From Desulfobulbaceae bacterium DB1 (GTDB lineage: Bacteria; Desulfobacterota; Desulfobulbia; Desulfobulbales; SURF-16): a DNA stretch of 64,000 bases. The position numbers and the translations under genes were made by a program. The stretch is taken from assembly GCA_001914235.1 (NCBI GenBank), contig MQUF01000003.1, forward strand, positions 62,001-126,000, given 5' to 3'. Below the pieces are notes generated by a model that saw only the letters and a program-made list of their open reading frames with translations, did no database searches and was not told the DNA's origin. Positions 16,627-24,893 of this stretch are shown here, in pieces (positions within the stretch are counted from its first letter, which is position 1; every line of letters starts with the position of its first letter).

Positions 16627-18312
16627 ATGAGCAACGAACCGGATAAAATTATCTACTCCATGATCGGAGTGAGCAAATATTACGACAAGAAGCCTGTTTT
16701 AAACAATATCAACCTTTCCTACTTTTACGGGGCAAAAATCGGCGTTCTCGGCCTGAACGGCTCCGGGAAAAGTTCATTGCTCCGTATTCTGGCAGGAATT
16801 GACCGGGATTTCGAAGGCAGAACCTCCATCTCCCCCGGGCTCACCGTGGGTCTGCTGGAACAGGAACCGGCGCTCGATCCGGACAAGACGGTCAAAGAGG
16901 TTGTGGAAGAGGCGGTGCAAAAGACGGTTGACCTGCTGGCCGAATTCAACCGCATCAATGAAAAATTTGCCGAGCCGATGAGCGATGACGAGATGAACGA
17001 TCTCATTGCCAGGCAGGGTGAGGTGCAGGAAAAACTTGATGCCCTGGATGCCTGGGAGCTTGACTCAAAACTTGAAATGGCCATGGACGCTCTGCGCTGC
17101 CCGCCGGGGGAAAACAAGATCACCCTCCTTTCCGGCGGTGAAAAGCGACGGGTAGCGCTTTGTCGGCTGCTGCTGCAGAAACCGGACATCCTGCTGCTTG
17201 ACGAACCCACCAACCACCTTGACGCCGAATCCGTTGCCTGGCTTGAGCACCATCTCCAACGCTATGAGGGAACAATCATCGCCGTTACCCATGACCGCTA
17301 TTTTCTCGACAACGTGGCCGGCTGGATCCTTGAGCTTGACAGGGGTCAGGGTATTCCCTGGAAGGGCAATTATTCCTCCTGGCTTGAGCAGAAGTCCAAA
17401 CGGCTGAAGCAGGAGGAAAAGCAGGAAAGCGACCGCCAGAAAACCCTGCAGCGCGAGCTTGAATGGATCAACATGAGTCCCAAGGGGAGACACGCCAAAT
17501 CCAAGGCGAGAATCAAATCCTATGAGCAGTTGCTGAGCCAGGAGAGCCAGAAGCGGGCCGGGGAGCTGGAAATCTACATTCCGCCGGGCCCCCGGCTGGG
17601 TAATGTGGTCATCGAAGCGGACAAGGTTCGCAAGGCTTACGACGGCAAGCTGCTGGTGGATGAGATGAGCTTTTCCCTGCCCCCCGGCGGTATCGTCGGC
17701 GTCATCGGGCCCAACGGGGCGGGCAAAACCACTTTGTTTCGGATGATCACCGGCCAGGACCAGCCCGACTCCGGCGCCATCCGGCTGGGCGAGACGGTGA
17801 AGCTTGCCTATGTGGATCAGAGCCGCGATGACCTTGACCCGGACAAGAGCATCTGGGAAGTCATTTCCGACGGCCGAGATGTTATCACCCTGGGTAACAA
17901 GGAGGTCAACTCCAGGGCCTATGTGGCCCGCTTCAATTTTTCCGGCACCGAACAGCAGAAAAAAGTGGGCCAACTGTCAGGCGGCCAGCGCAACCGGGTG
18001 CATCTGGCCAGGATGCTGAAAGAAGAGGCCAATGTCATCCTGCTCGACGAGCCGACCAATGATCTTGACGTCAACACCCTGCGCGCCCTTGAAGAGGCGC
18101 TGGAGAATTTCGGCGGCTGCGCCGTGGTAATCAGCCATGATCGGTGGTTTCTGGACCGCATTGCCACCCATATCCTCGCCTTTGAGGGAGACAGCAAGGT
18201 GACCTATTTTGACGGCAACTACTCCGAATACGAAGCGGACCGCAAAAAACGGCTCGGTGCCGCGGCCGATCAGCCCCATCGCATCAAATACAGACAGCTG
18301 ACCCGAGGGTAA
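16627..18312 (+). CDS. ettA: energy-dependent translational throttle protein EttA (ABC-F ATPase)
   Basis: 561 residues, close to the 555 of E. coli EttA. Two ABC domains without membrane segments: Walker A GLNGSGKSS and GPNGAGKTT, signatures LSGGEKRRVAL and LSGGQRNRVHL, Walker B LLLLDEPTNHLD and VILLDEPTNDLD. The interdomain linker is Lys/Gln-rich as in ABC-F ribosome factors. It binds the ribosomal E site and gates entry into elongation according to ATP/ADP. AGAAGGAGACTGCC precedes the ATG. Converges with feoB with no gap. Confidence 0.93.
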   Translation: MSNEPDKIIYSMIGVSKYYDKKPVLNNINLSYFYGAKIGVLGLNGSGKSSLLRILAGIDRDFEGRTSISPGLTVGLLEQEPALDPDKTVKEVVEEAVQKTVDLLAEFNRINEKFAEPMSDDEMNDLIARQGEVQEKLDALDAWELDSKLEMAMDALRCPPGENKITLLSGGEKRRVALCRLLLQKPDILLLDEPTNHLDAESVAWLEHHLQRYEGTIIAVTHDRYFLDNVAGWILELDRGQGIPWKGNYSSWLEQKSKRLKQEEKQESDRQKTLQRELEWINMSPKGRHAKSKARIKSYEQLLSQESQKRAGELEIYIPPGPRLGNVVIEADKVRKAYDGKLLVDEMSFSLPPGGIVGVIGPNGAGKTTLFRMITGQDQPDSGAIRLGETVKLAYVDQSRDDLDPDKSIWEVISDGRDVITLGNKEVNSRAYVARFNFSGTEQQKKVGQLSGGQRNRVHLARMLKEEANVILLDEPTNDLDVNTLRALEEALENFGGCAVVISHDRWFLDRIATHILAFEGDSKVTYFDGNYSEYEADRKKRLGAAADQPHRIKYRQLTRG

Positions 18313-20514
18313 TCAGCAGAAAAAAGAGCCCACCTGGTAAACGACGACCGAAAGCAGAAAGGCGAAAAGCGTGTTGAAAATCATGGAAAAAGCACCCCAT
18401 TTCCAGGAGCCCGCCTCCCTGGAGATACAGATGACCGTGACAAAACAGGGTGCGTAATAGGAAATGAAAAGCAGCACGCTCAACGCCTTGACCGCATTCC
18501 AGCCCGGATCCTTGCCAAGTGTTTCTGCAAGAGAATCATCTTGCTGGTTATCCCCACCCAGGGAATACGCGGTGCCGAGGGTGGACAGGATGACCTCCTT
18601 TGCGGCAACACCGCCGATCAAGGCAATATTGGTACGCCAGTCAAAGCCGGCGAGTGAGCTGATGCTTTCAAGGGCAGTGCCGATGCGACCGGCAGCCGAG
18701 TAGCGCAGCTTCTTTTTCGCCTCCGCCTGATCAATGGCGACAAGCTGACGATTTCTTTCTTCCCGCTCTGTTTCCAGAATCGTCACGTTTTCCCCGCCCA
18801 CCACCATTGCCGGAAAGGCAGCTTCAACCTGTTGCCGCTGCCGCGCAAACTGCTCCTTTTCACTGTCCGGCAGGCCGGGAAAGGTCATCATGGCCCAGAT
18901 AACGATGGAAAAGCCGAGGATAACGGTGCCCGCCTTTTTGATATACTGCCATGTTTTTTCCCAGGTGTGGATGAAAAGCCCGCGCAGGGTGGGAAAACGA
19001 TAGGGCGGCAGTTCCAGGACAAAAGGGGTGGATTCCCCCCTGAGCACCGTCATACGCAGAAATTTCGCCACCAGCAGGGCCACCAGCCAGGAAAGCATGG
19101 TAAAGAGGAACATGTACTGCGCCTGATTTTCCGAAAAAAATGCGCCGATAAACAGGGCCAACACCGGCAGCTTGGCCCCGCAGTTCATGAAAGGCGCGGT
19201 GAGCAGCGTTGCCATTCTTTCCTTGGGGGAGCGGAGTGTTCTGGTGGCCATGACACCCGGCACGGCGCAGCCCCCGGCAATACCCCCGGAAACGATATAG
19301 GCCATCACCGAACTGCCGTTTAATCCGAAAATGCGAAAGATACGATCCAGCATGAAGGCCACCCTGGCCAGGTAGCCGGAGTCCTCGAGAATGGCGATGC
19401 CGAAAAACATGAACATGATAAGCGGCACAAAGCCAAGCACCCCGCCCACACCATCAATAATTCCTGAAACGACAAGAGATTTCAGATAGCCGTCCGGCAG
19501 CAGACCTTCCACCGCGGAGGAAAGCTTGCCGAAAAGAATTTCCAACCAGGCAACAGGAAGCTCACTGTAGGTGAAGGTGAATTTGTAGAGGCCGAACAGG
19601 ACCAGTCCCATAAAAAGCGGCCCCAAAAACCGGTTGGTCAGCACCTTGTCGATGCGGTCCGATGTATAGAGCCTGTCCTTGTCGTACTTGTGGGCAATGA
19701 CCCCTTTTTTGACGATGCCCTTGATATAGCCGTAACGATGGTCCGCCACCATGGCCTCGGGATAGGTATCCATGGTTTCGCGCAGATGACGGGAAACGGA
19801 GTCGACCGCCTGTTCCAGTTCAAAGGAAAGGGCCGGATTCTCCTCTCGGCCCCGCTCCAGAATCTGCTGGTCCTTTTCCAGATACTTAATCGCCACCCAG
19901 CGGGTCGGGTAGACCTCGGCGAGGAAATTTGCCGAACCTATCTTTTCTTCAAGATCAAGCAGGGTTGAATCCAGATCCTCGCCATAGGAAATACGCTTGG
20001 GATTCCATTCCTTTTTTCTGGCGGCGAGACGAACCGTCTCCTCCATCAGTGTCCTGGTGCCGTAGCCGCTGCGGGCAATGATCGGCACCACCGGGACGCC
20101 GAGAAATTCGGCGAGTCGGTCGGCTTTCACCTCAATGCCCCGATCGCGGGCTGCGTCAATCATGTTCAGGGCGATGATGATCGGAATGCCGAGTTCAAAG
20201 AACTGGGTGGTGAGATAGAGATTTCTTTCGAGATTCGAGGCATCGATGATGTTGACGATGACCTGCGGTTTTTCAAAAACGAGAAAATCACGGGCCACCA
20301 CCTCTTCCTCTGAATAAGCGGTGAGGGAATAGGTCCCGGGTAGATCGACAATGTTGATCTTCTGCTCCTCCAGCAGATAGCTGCCCTCCTTTTTCTCAAC
20401 AGTGACGCCGGGATAGTTGCCGACATGCTGGCGGGATCCGGTGAGGGCGTTGAACAAGGTGGTTTTGCCTGAGTTGGGATTGCCGGCAAGGGCGATTGTC
20501 ACTGCTGAAACCAT
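18313..20514 (-). CDS. feoB: ferrous iron transport protein B
   Basis: About 733 residues. N-terminal G domain with G1 GNPNSGKT, G3 DLPGTYS and G4 ALNMIDAA, then a helical GDI-like region and a membrane domain with Gate segments (GGIAGGCAVPGVMATRT; FMNCGAKLPVL). It imports Fe(II) across the inner membrane. A GTG at 20529 could add five residues; neither start has a clear ribosome binding site. It is the last gene of the feo operon and is separated from feoA by about 270 bases holding a terminator-like hairpin. Confidence 0.93.
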   Translation of the reverse strand: MVSAVTIALAGNPNSGKTTLFNALTGSRQHVGNYPGVTVEKKEGSYLLEEQKINIVDLPGTYSLTAYSEEEVVARDFLVFEKPQVIVNIIDASNLERNLYLTTQFFELGIPIIIALNMIDAARDRGIEVKADRLAEFLGVPVVPIIARSGYGTRTLMEETVRLAARKKEWNPKRISYGEDLDSTLLDLEEKIGSANFLAEVYPTRWVAIKYLEKDQQILERGREENPALSFELEQAVDSVSRHLRETMDTYPEAMVADHRYGYIKGIVKKGVIAHKYDKDRLYTSDRIDKVLTNRFLGPLFMGLVLFGLYKFTFTYSELPVAWLEILFGKLSSAVEGLLPDGYLKSLVVSGIIDGVGGVLGFVPLIMFMFFGIAILEDSGYLARVAFMLDRIFRIFGLNGSSVMAYIVSGGIAGGCAVPGVMATRTLRSPKERMATLLTAPFMNCGAKLPVLALFIGAFFSENQAQYMFLFTMLSWLVALLVAKFLRMTVLRGESTPFVLELPPYRFPTLRGLFIHTWEKTWQYIKKAGTVILGFSIVIWAMMTFPGLPDSEKEQFARQRQQVEAAFPAMVVGGENVTILETEREERNRQLVAIDQAEAKKKLRYSAAGRIGTALESISSLAGFDWRTNIALIGGVAAKEVILSTLGTAYSLGGDNQQDDSLAETLGKDPGWNAVKALSVLLFISYYAPCFVTVICISREAGSWKWGAFSMIFNTLFAFLLSVVVYQVGSFFC

Positions 20515-20578
20515 ATCTACTGAACTCACAAAAAAAAGAAGATGAATCTCTTCGGCAAGCCGTCACTCTCCTGCCGAC

Positions 20579-20606
20579 AAAAAAACGGCGGCAATCGCTT
20601 GCCGCC
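20579..20606 (-). terminator. intrinsic terminator between feoA and feoB
   Basis: GGCGGCAA (20587-20594), loop TCGC, TTGCCGCC (20599-20606); on the minus strand the stem is followed by G and seven T. It lies between feoA and feoB, so it would attenuate feoB relative to the small upstream genes. The remaining 170 bases up to feoA hold no gene I can support. Confidence 0.65.
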
Positions 20607-20782
20607 TTCCAATATTTTCATCCCCGCGCCGGACGCAGCGCACCGCGAGGAATTTATCAATCATTTCAAAGCAATACCCATCGAGACAGTCAGGCCGACA
20701 GGCCCATGCGGTCATCTGCATGAGTATGTCGCAGCTCCTCGGCACCGTCCCCGGAAACCTGTTGTCTTCTCATGCATTTACC

Positions 20783-21019
20783 TTACGGCAACAGTTCCAC
20801 CTCGATGAAGTCCGCCTCGTTGTTGCGCAGGGTCAGCACACTGCCCAGCACCCGCAGGGCAACCGGGTCATAAAGAGGCGCCCTGCCCTGCACGATGATT
20901 TCCGTTCCCGGCACCAGCCCCATATCACGAATCCGCCGGCCAAGCTCACCGCCCTGCTTGACCGCGGTAATAACGCCTTTCTGGTTTCGCTTCATATTCC
21001 GCAACATCATCCGAGACAT
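20783..21019 (-). CDS. feoA: ferrous iron transport protein A
   Basis: 78 residues, the usual size of FeoA, with an SH3-like fold: RRIRDMGLVPGTEIIV and YDPVALRVLGSVLTLR. It is a small cytoplasmic partner of FeoB. GGGGGGAAG precedes the ATG. It starts three bases after the Cys-rich protein gene and runs toward feoB. Confidence 0.92.
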   Translation of the reverse strand: MSRMMLRNMKRNQKGVITAVKQGGELGRRIRDMGLVPGTEIIVQGRAPLYDPVALRVLGSVLTLRNNEADFIEVELLP

Positions 21020-21022
21020 TTC

Positions 21023-21277
21023 TTACTTCCCCCCGCAACCGCATCCCGAACATTTTTCAATTTCCTGTCGCTCCTCCGGCAGATCGGTGCCGATTTTTGT
21101 CCCGGCGGAAGAACAGCCGGCGCGAGACGAATCACAGTTCCGCGCCGAACCACACCGGCACGAACAACCAGCACCGGAAGAGGATGCGAAAAATCTTCTT
21201 AGCAGATAAAAGGCGGCAGCCGCCACAATTAAAATTACAAGAATTGTATCAAATCGGATCATTTTTTTCTCCGACAA
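21023..21277 (-). CDS. FeoB-associated Cys-rich membrane protein
   Basis: 84 residues: one membrane segment (about 9-27, FDTILVILIVAAAAFYLL) and then many cysteines (GCSCRCGSARNCDSSRAGC, and a KCSGCGCGGK tail). This matches the small FeoB-associated Cys-rich family that accompanies feo operons in Firmicutes and Desulfobacterota. Its role in iron uptake is unproven. It is the first gene of the feo operon, directly behind the palindromic operator. Confidence 0.85.
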   Translation of the reverse strand: MSEKKMIRFDTILVILIVAAAAFYLLRRFFASSSGAGCSCRCGSARNCDSSRAGCSSAGTKIGTDLPEERQEIEKCSGCGCGGK

Positions 21278-21296
21278 AAGTCAAGTGTTCATAATA

Positions 21297-21316
21297 AAAT
21301 TAGGTATACCTAATTT
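21297..21316. promoter_or_regulatory. 20-bp perfect palindromic operator upstream of the feo operon
   Basis: AAATTAGGTATACCTAATTT is its own reverse complement. The half-site TTAGG...CCTAA resembles DtxR/IdeR/MntR-family metal-regulator boxes more than a Fur box. It lies 20 bases before the first feo gene and overlaps the spacer upstream of a TATTAT (-10) element on the minus strand, a position suited to metal-dependent repression. Confidence 0.72.
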
Positions 21317-21353
21317 AGCCATGAATAAAAATTAATGAATCACCGTCCTTCTG

Positions 21354-21620
21354 TCAATATTTTTTATCAGCGACAGCGTAAAGGCGATGATACGAATCAC
21401 TCCGGCGGCACTCAAACAGGATAAAGGCTGCCAGCACGAGATGAATTACCATAAACAGCTTGACCGTCAGGACCAGGCCGTCACCCAAGAGCAGCGCGCA
21501 GGCAACATCAACCCATATACTGACAACCGTCGCCACCCGTAAAATCGGGACATGACGTTTGCAGAGAACCGAACGAGACCCATCGTTTCCAGACAGAAAA
21601 AGTTTCCGGCAGCAGCCCAT
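21354..21620 (-). CDS. small two-helix membrane protein, unknown function
   Basis: 88 residues with two membrane segments (about 28-46 and 51-68) and a Cys pair near the start. The ATG follows an excellent GGGGGAGGAA, so it is probably real. It is on the same strand as, and just upstream of, the feo operator; it may be part of the iron regulon or the last gene after the cytochrome assembly pair. I do not recognise the family. Confidence 0.6.
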   Translation of the reverse strand: MGCCRKLFLSGNDGSRSVLCKRHVPILRVATVVSIWVDVACALLLGDGLVLTVKLFMVIHLVLAAFILFECRRSDSYHRLYAVADKKY

Positions 21621-21691
21621 AACAGTTCCTCCCCCAGACGCTTGATGTCAATATAAGACCCCGGAAACTCCACACAAGTTCCCCTTGTCCT

Positions 21692-22303
21692 TCACGGGAT
21701 TTTTCGCATTTTTTTCATGAAAGCAGAAACCGTCGGTGAATAAAAGGAAAAAATCATGCCCAGAACCGTGGCGCCGGTGGTCAGCCAAAAAAGAAAAAGA
21801 TGCAGCGCGGTCCGGCGATGAAAAAAAAGATCAAGAACAAACAAAATAATGCCAAGGTGGATGAGCGATGAACCCAGACGCAGCCAGTAGCCGCTTTTCT
21901 CAAAATGGAGGGCCTCGCTGCCCATGGCGGCAAGAAAGAGTACAACAAACTGCAGCAGACACGAGGCGGACAGGACGGCAATTAATGCGGCCTTGACGCC
22001 CCATCCCAGGGCAATCGCAATGCCTCCGCCCGCAAGAAGCAGGGCGAAGCGATTCAGCCAGACGGCCGGCAGCAGCCGTTTCGGCACACAGATGCCCAGC
22101 AACAGCACCAGGCCGACGAGGAAGGGGGCGATCACCATGTTCATCCGGTTCATATAGGCGAGCTTGGCGGCGGGATCAAGCTGGTGGATCTGGGCAAGTT
22201 TGAAATAAAACATGCCGTAAATGCAGATCAGCGAAATAATGAACAATACGGCCACCGTGGCCAAAATGAGATAAAAATCCCAGGAGCCTCTGCGCTTATT
22301 CAT
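21692..22303 (-). CDS. multi-pass membrane protein next to ccsA
   Basis: 203 residues with about six membrane segments spread over the whole length. It starts 12 bases after the ccsA stop and on the same strand, with GAGGCGGAGG directly before the ATG, so it is co-expressed with cytochrome c assembly. I do not recognise a family motif. A role in haem delivery or cytochrome maturation is an inference from position only. Confidence 0.72.
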   Translation of the reverse strand: MNKRRGSWDFYLILATVAVLFIISLICIYGMFYFKLAQIHQLDPAAKLAYMNRMNMVIAPFLVGLVLLLGICVPKRLLPAVWLNRFALLLAGGGIAIALGWGVKAALIAVLSASCLLQFVVLFLAAMGSEALHFEKSGYWLRLGSSLIHLGIILFVLDLFFHRRTALHLFLFWLTTGATVLGMIFSFYSPTVSAFMKKMRKIP

Positions 22304-22315
22304 CCTCCGCCTCGC

Positions 22316-23350
22316 TCAGGAAACAAAACTGTGCTCGCCCGGAAAGAAGAACGAGCTGAGAAAGGTAAAAATCATGGCCAAAAAACAGAGAATACCGAGC
22401 AGCGACGAAAAATACCACATGGACGGTCGGTTGACATAAAGCCGCGTATGAAGATAGGTGCTGTAAATCGCCCACATCATGATGGAGCTGCAGATCTTCG
22501 GGTCCCACCACCAGTTCGGCCCCCAGGCCTGCAAGGCCCATGGATAGCCAAGCAGCATGCCCAGGGTCAGGAGAAAATAGCCCAGTTTGGCGCAGTCATA
22601 ACCCAACTTTTCAATGGCCGGATCACGCTCCTTCAGCATAAAAACAGACGTAACAAAGGTAACGGTGATGCAGGCATAGGAAAGAAAGAGCAGGGGCGGA
22701 TGAAACCACATGTAGGGGGCGTTGTAGTAAAACACCATTTTCGGGTAAAGCTTCATGAAAAGCCCGAAGCGCTGCCCATCCCAGCTGCTGCCGGCAAACC
22801 AGGGACTGATTTCATTGAAAAATTTCGGCAGAGGATCTAGAAAAGGATCAACCCGCAGAAAAAGAATCGCCACCTGCAGCCCCAACAACAGCGAGAGCGC
22901 ACCCCGCAGCCGATGATGGTTGAGACGCACATGGGCAACCAGGGTCATGACGGCGTAACACATGAACCAGAAGTAATATTTTTCATTCTCGAGCCAGAGG
23001 GGCAGCACATAACGGGGCGGCGCCTGCTGATTATAAAAAGGCAACCCATATTCCGCTCCTTTATTCATGACAACAAGCTGTTGGTTCAACATCTCGGCAA
23101 CAAAGCCCGGCAACGCCAAGGGCAGATTGTGAAAAACCTGATAATGAAACCAGCCGGTCCAGAAAAATCCGGCAACAAAAAGCAGGACAATGACGCCAAG
23201 CAGCATGATGCCGGCACGGGGGAGAAAGGAGCGGGGCAGGCAGAGGTTCACCGCTCCGACAAGACCGGTTATGCAGGAAAGCACGAACAGGGCAAGAAGA
23301 AGCAGGTGACCGAGCCGGCTATAATGAAGAATCGGCAGCAGGGTTTCCAT
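22316..23350 (-). CDS. ccsA: CcsA-type cytochrome c biogenesis protein
   Basis: 344 residues, about eight membrane segments. The haem-handling WWD motif is present (WGPNWWWDPK), with conserved His residues nearby (MWFHPPL, IYSTYLHTRLY). It belongs to the cytochrome c assembly superfamily (CcsA/CcmC/CcmF), which presents haem to apocytochromes on the outer face of the membrane. No CcsB/ResB partner is adjacent in the window. Overall size and topology fit CcsA. Confidence 0.85.
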   Translation of the reverse strand: METLLPILHYSRLGHLLLLALFVLSCITGLVGAVNLCLPRSFLPRAGIMLLGVIVLLFVAGFFWTGWFHYQVFHNLPLALPGFVAEMLNQQLVVMNKGAEYGLPFYNQQAPPRYVLPLWLENEKYYFWFMCYAVMTLVAHVRLNHHRLRGALSLLLGLQVAILFLRVDPFLDPLPKFFNEISPWFAGSSWDGQRFGLFMKLYPKMVFYYNAPYMWFHPPLLFLSYACITVTFVTSVFMLKERDPAIEKLGYDCAKLGYFLLTLGMLLGYPWALQAWGPNWWWDPKICSSIMMWAIYSTYLHTRLYVNRPSMWYFSSLLGILCFLAMIFTFLSSFFFPGEHSFVS

Positions 23351-23481
23351 GGTCGCCTAAGTAATTTTTCGTATGATATGCACCAGCAAGCAGGATATCG
23401 CAACTTGTCGTGAAAGTCCACTCCCACCTGCACCGTTTTGTCATGTTCAGGGAAATGCAATCGGGCCCGCCACGACATAAT

Positions 23482-23510
23482 TTGTCCCATTGCACTTCTT
23501 TCCATATTAT
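23482..23510 (+). promoter_or_regulatory. probable promoter of the DUF4388 gene
   Basis: TTGTCC (23482-23487), 17-base spacer, TATTAT (23505-23510). The -10 matches 5 of 6. It lies 43 bases before the ATG at 23554. Confidence 0.5.
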
Positions 23511-23553
23511 TCCATAATGGCTACGGCAGCTAAATTTTCTCACGAGCGAGGCA

Positions 23554-24789
23554 ATGAATCTCCACGGCGACTTTGAAGGCTCTTTTCTAACCAATATCCT
23601 GCAACTGTTATGCGACGATCACAACACGGGCATTTTACAGGTACGGAGCGGCCGAAAAATCTGCAAGGTATTCTTCAGGGAAGGGGCCATTGTTTACGCG
23701 CAAAGCTCGGAACAACGCGCCCGGCTGGGTGAGATGCTGGAACGGGACGGCATCATATCAGCCGCCCAACTCCAGGATTGCATCGAGTCAGCCGAACAAA
23801 ACAAAAACGCCATCGGCAAGGTTCTCCTGGAAAAAGGCTATATCTCTCCGGAAATTTTCAAGCAGTACAACAACCGACAGGTCGAGGATATCCTTTACTC
23901 TCTCCTCTTCTGGAAAAAGGGGAAATTTGATTATCAGGACACCCCGTTACAATTTGACGGGATGGTGATCACCCAGCTGAACCCGATAAAACTTATCCTG
24001 GAGGCGTCCCGGCGTATTGACGAGATGTCGCTCCTGACTGAACAGATTGCCAGCGACCGGTTCATCTACAAAAAGGTTTCCCGCAAGGGCAGCGGCACGA
24101 ACGAAGCCATCACCTTCAGCACCGACGAAAAACGCATTCTCTCCCTGGTGAACGGTAAGCACACCGTGCGCGACATTGTCAATGCCAGCCGCTACGACGA
24201 CTTCACCGTTTACAAAAGTCTCTATTCCCTGCTGACATCGGGACTCATCGAAAAAGTCGAAACAAAAAAGGTCCCGGCCAACGGTTTTGATTTTGATTTC
24301 ACCCTTGGTATCTACACCGGCATTCTTGAAGAAATAACCTCGGCCCTTGCCGCCGTAACCGACGAAAGGATCAATCTGCTGGTTCGCCGGGTCAAAAATA
24401 ATCTGGCCCCGGCCCAGGCTGAGCTGCTGCAAGATTTCCATATAAGCAGCTCCCCGCAAGTCAACCGCAAAGCCGTCATTGACGCCTGCCGCAAATCAGG
24501 CAGCCACAAAATGCAGCAGAGCCTGCTGCTGATTGACAGCTTTAACGGCCTCTGCCATCATCTTCTTTTGCAGATTATCCCCATGGCGGAAGAGTCCCGG
24601 ATCTACGACCTGATCAGGGAAATTGACAAAATCCTGGAAAAGGTAAAACGATACCCGGCAAACTCCGTGGAAAAAAATAAAATTTTGAGCGATATGGGAA
24701 ATGTTCTAAACGACGCCATGAAACAGCTGCGGCTTACTCCGGCAAAACCGAAAGCAAAAAGGCTTTTTTCTTTGTTCGGCAGGAAATGA
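23554..24789 (+). CDS. DUF4388 (PatA N-terminal-like) domain protein
   Basis: 411 residues. The N-terminal 100 or so (GDFEGSFLTNILQLL, GILQVRSGRK, VFFREGAIVYAQS) are typical of the DUF4388/PatA-N domain found in regulatory proteins of Desulfobacterota and cyanobacteria. A middle winged-helix-like part (LVNGKHTVRDIVNASRYDDF) recurs in the family. The C-terminal part is helical and the end is basic (PKAKRLFSLFGRK). No enzymatic motif. Probably a signalling adaptor; exact role unknown. Confidence 0.82.
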   Translation: MNLHGDFEGSFLTNILQLLCDDHNTGILQVRSGRKICKVFFREGAIVYAQSSEQRARLGEMLERDGIISAAQLQDCIESAEQNKNAIGKVLLEKGYISPEIFKQYNNRQVEDILYSLLFWKKGKFDYQDTPLQFDGMVITQLNPIKLILEASRRIDEMSLLTEQIASDRFIYKKVSRKGSGTNEAITFSTDEKRILSLVNGKHTVRDIVNASRYDDFTVYKSLYSLLTSGLIEKVETKKVPANGFDFDFTLGIYTGILEEITSALAAVTDERINLLVRRVKNNLAPAQAELLQDFHISSSPQVNRKAVIDACRKSGSHKMQQSLLLIDSFNGLCHHLLLQIIPMAEESRIYDLIREIDKILEKVKRYPANSVEKNKILSDMGNVLNDAMKQLRLTPAKPKAKRLFSLFGRK

Positions 24790-24809
24790 CCGGCGGCTGG
24801 ACAGTTTGC

Positions 24810-24848
24810 AAAAAAACCGGAAGCGGAAGATACCTCTTCCGCCCCCGG
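24810..24848 (-). terminator. intrinsic terminator of clpB
   Basis: A 14-bp stem with two G-U pairs (24817-24830 with 24835-24848), loop of four, followed directly on the minus strand by seven T. It lies 45 bases after the clpB stop. Confidence 0.78.
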
Positions 24849-24893
24849 CTCGCTCCGCTCACTGCTTCAGGGTAAATTGAAAGCTCCGGGATA

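Noticed and set aside
20563..20745. 60-codon open frame between feoA and feoB
   Set aside because: No ribosome binding site, and it overlaps the terminator hairpin.
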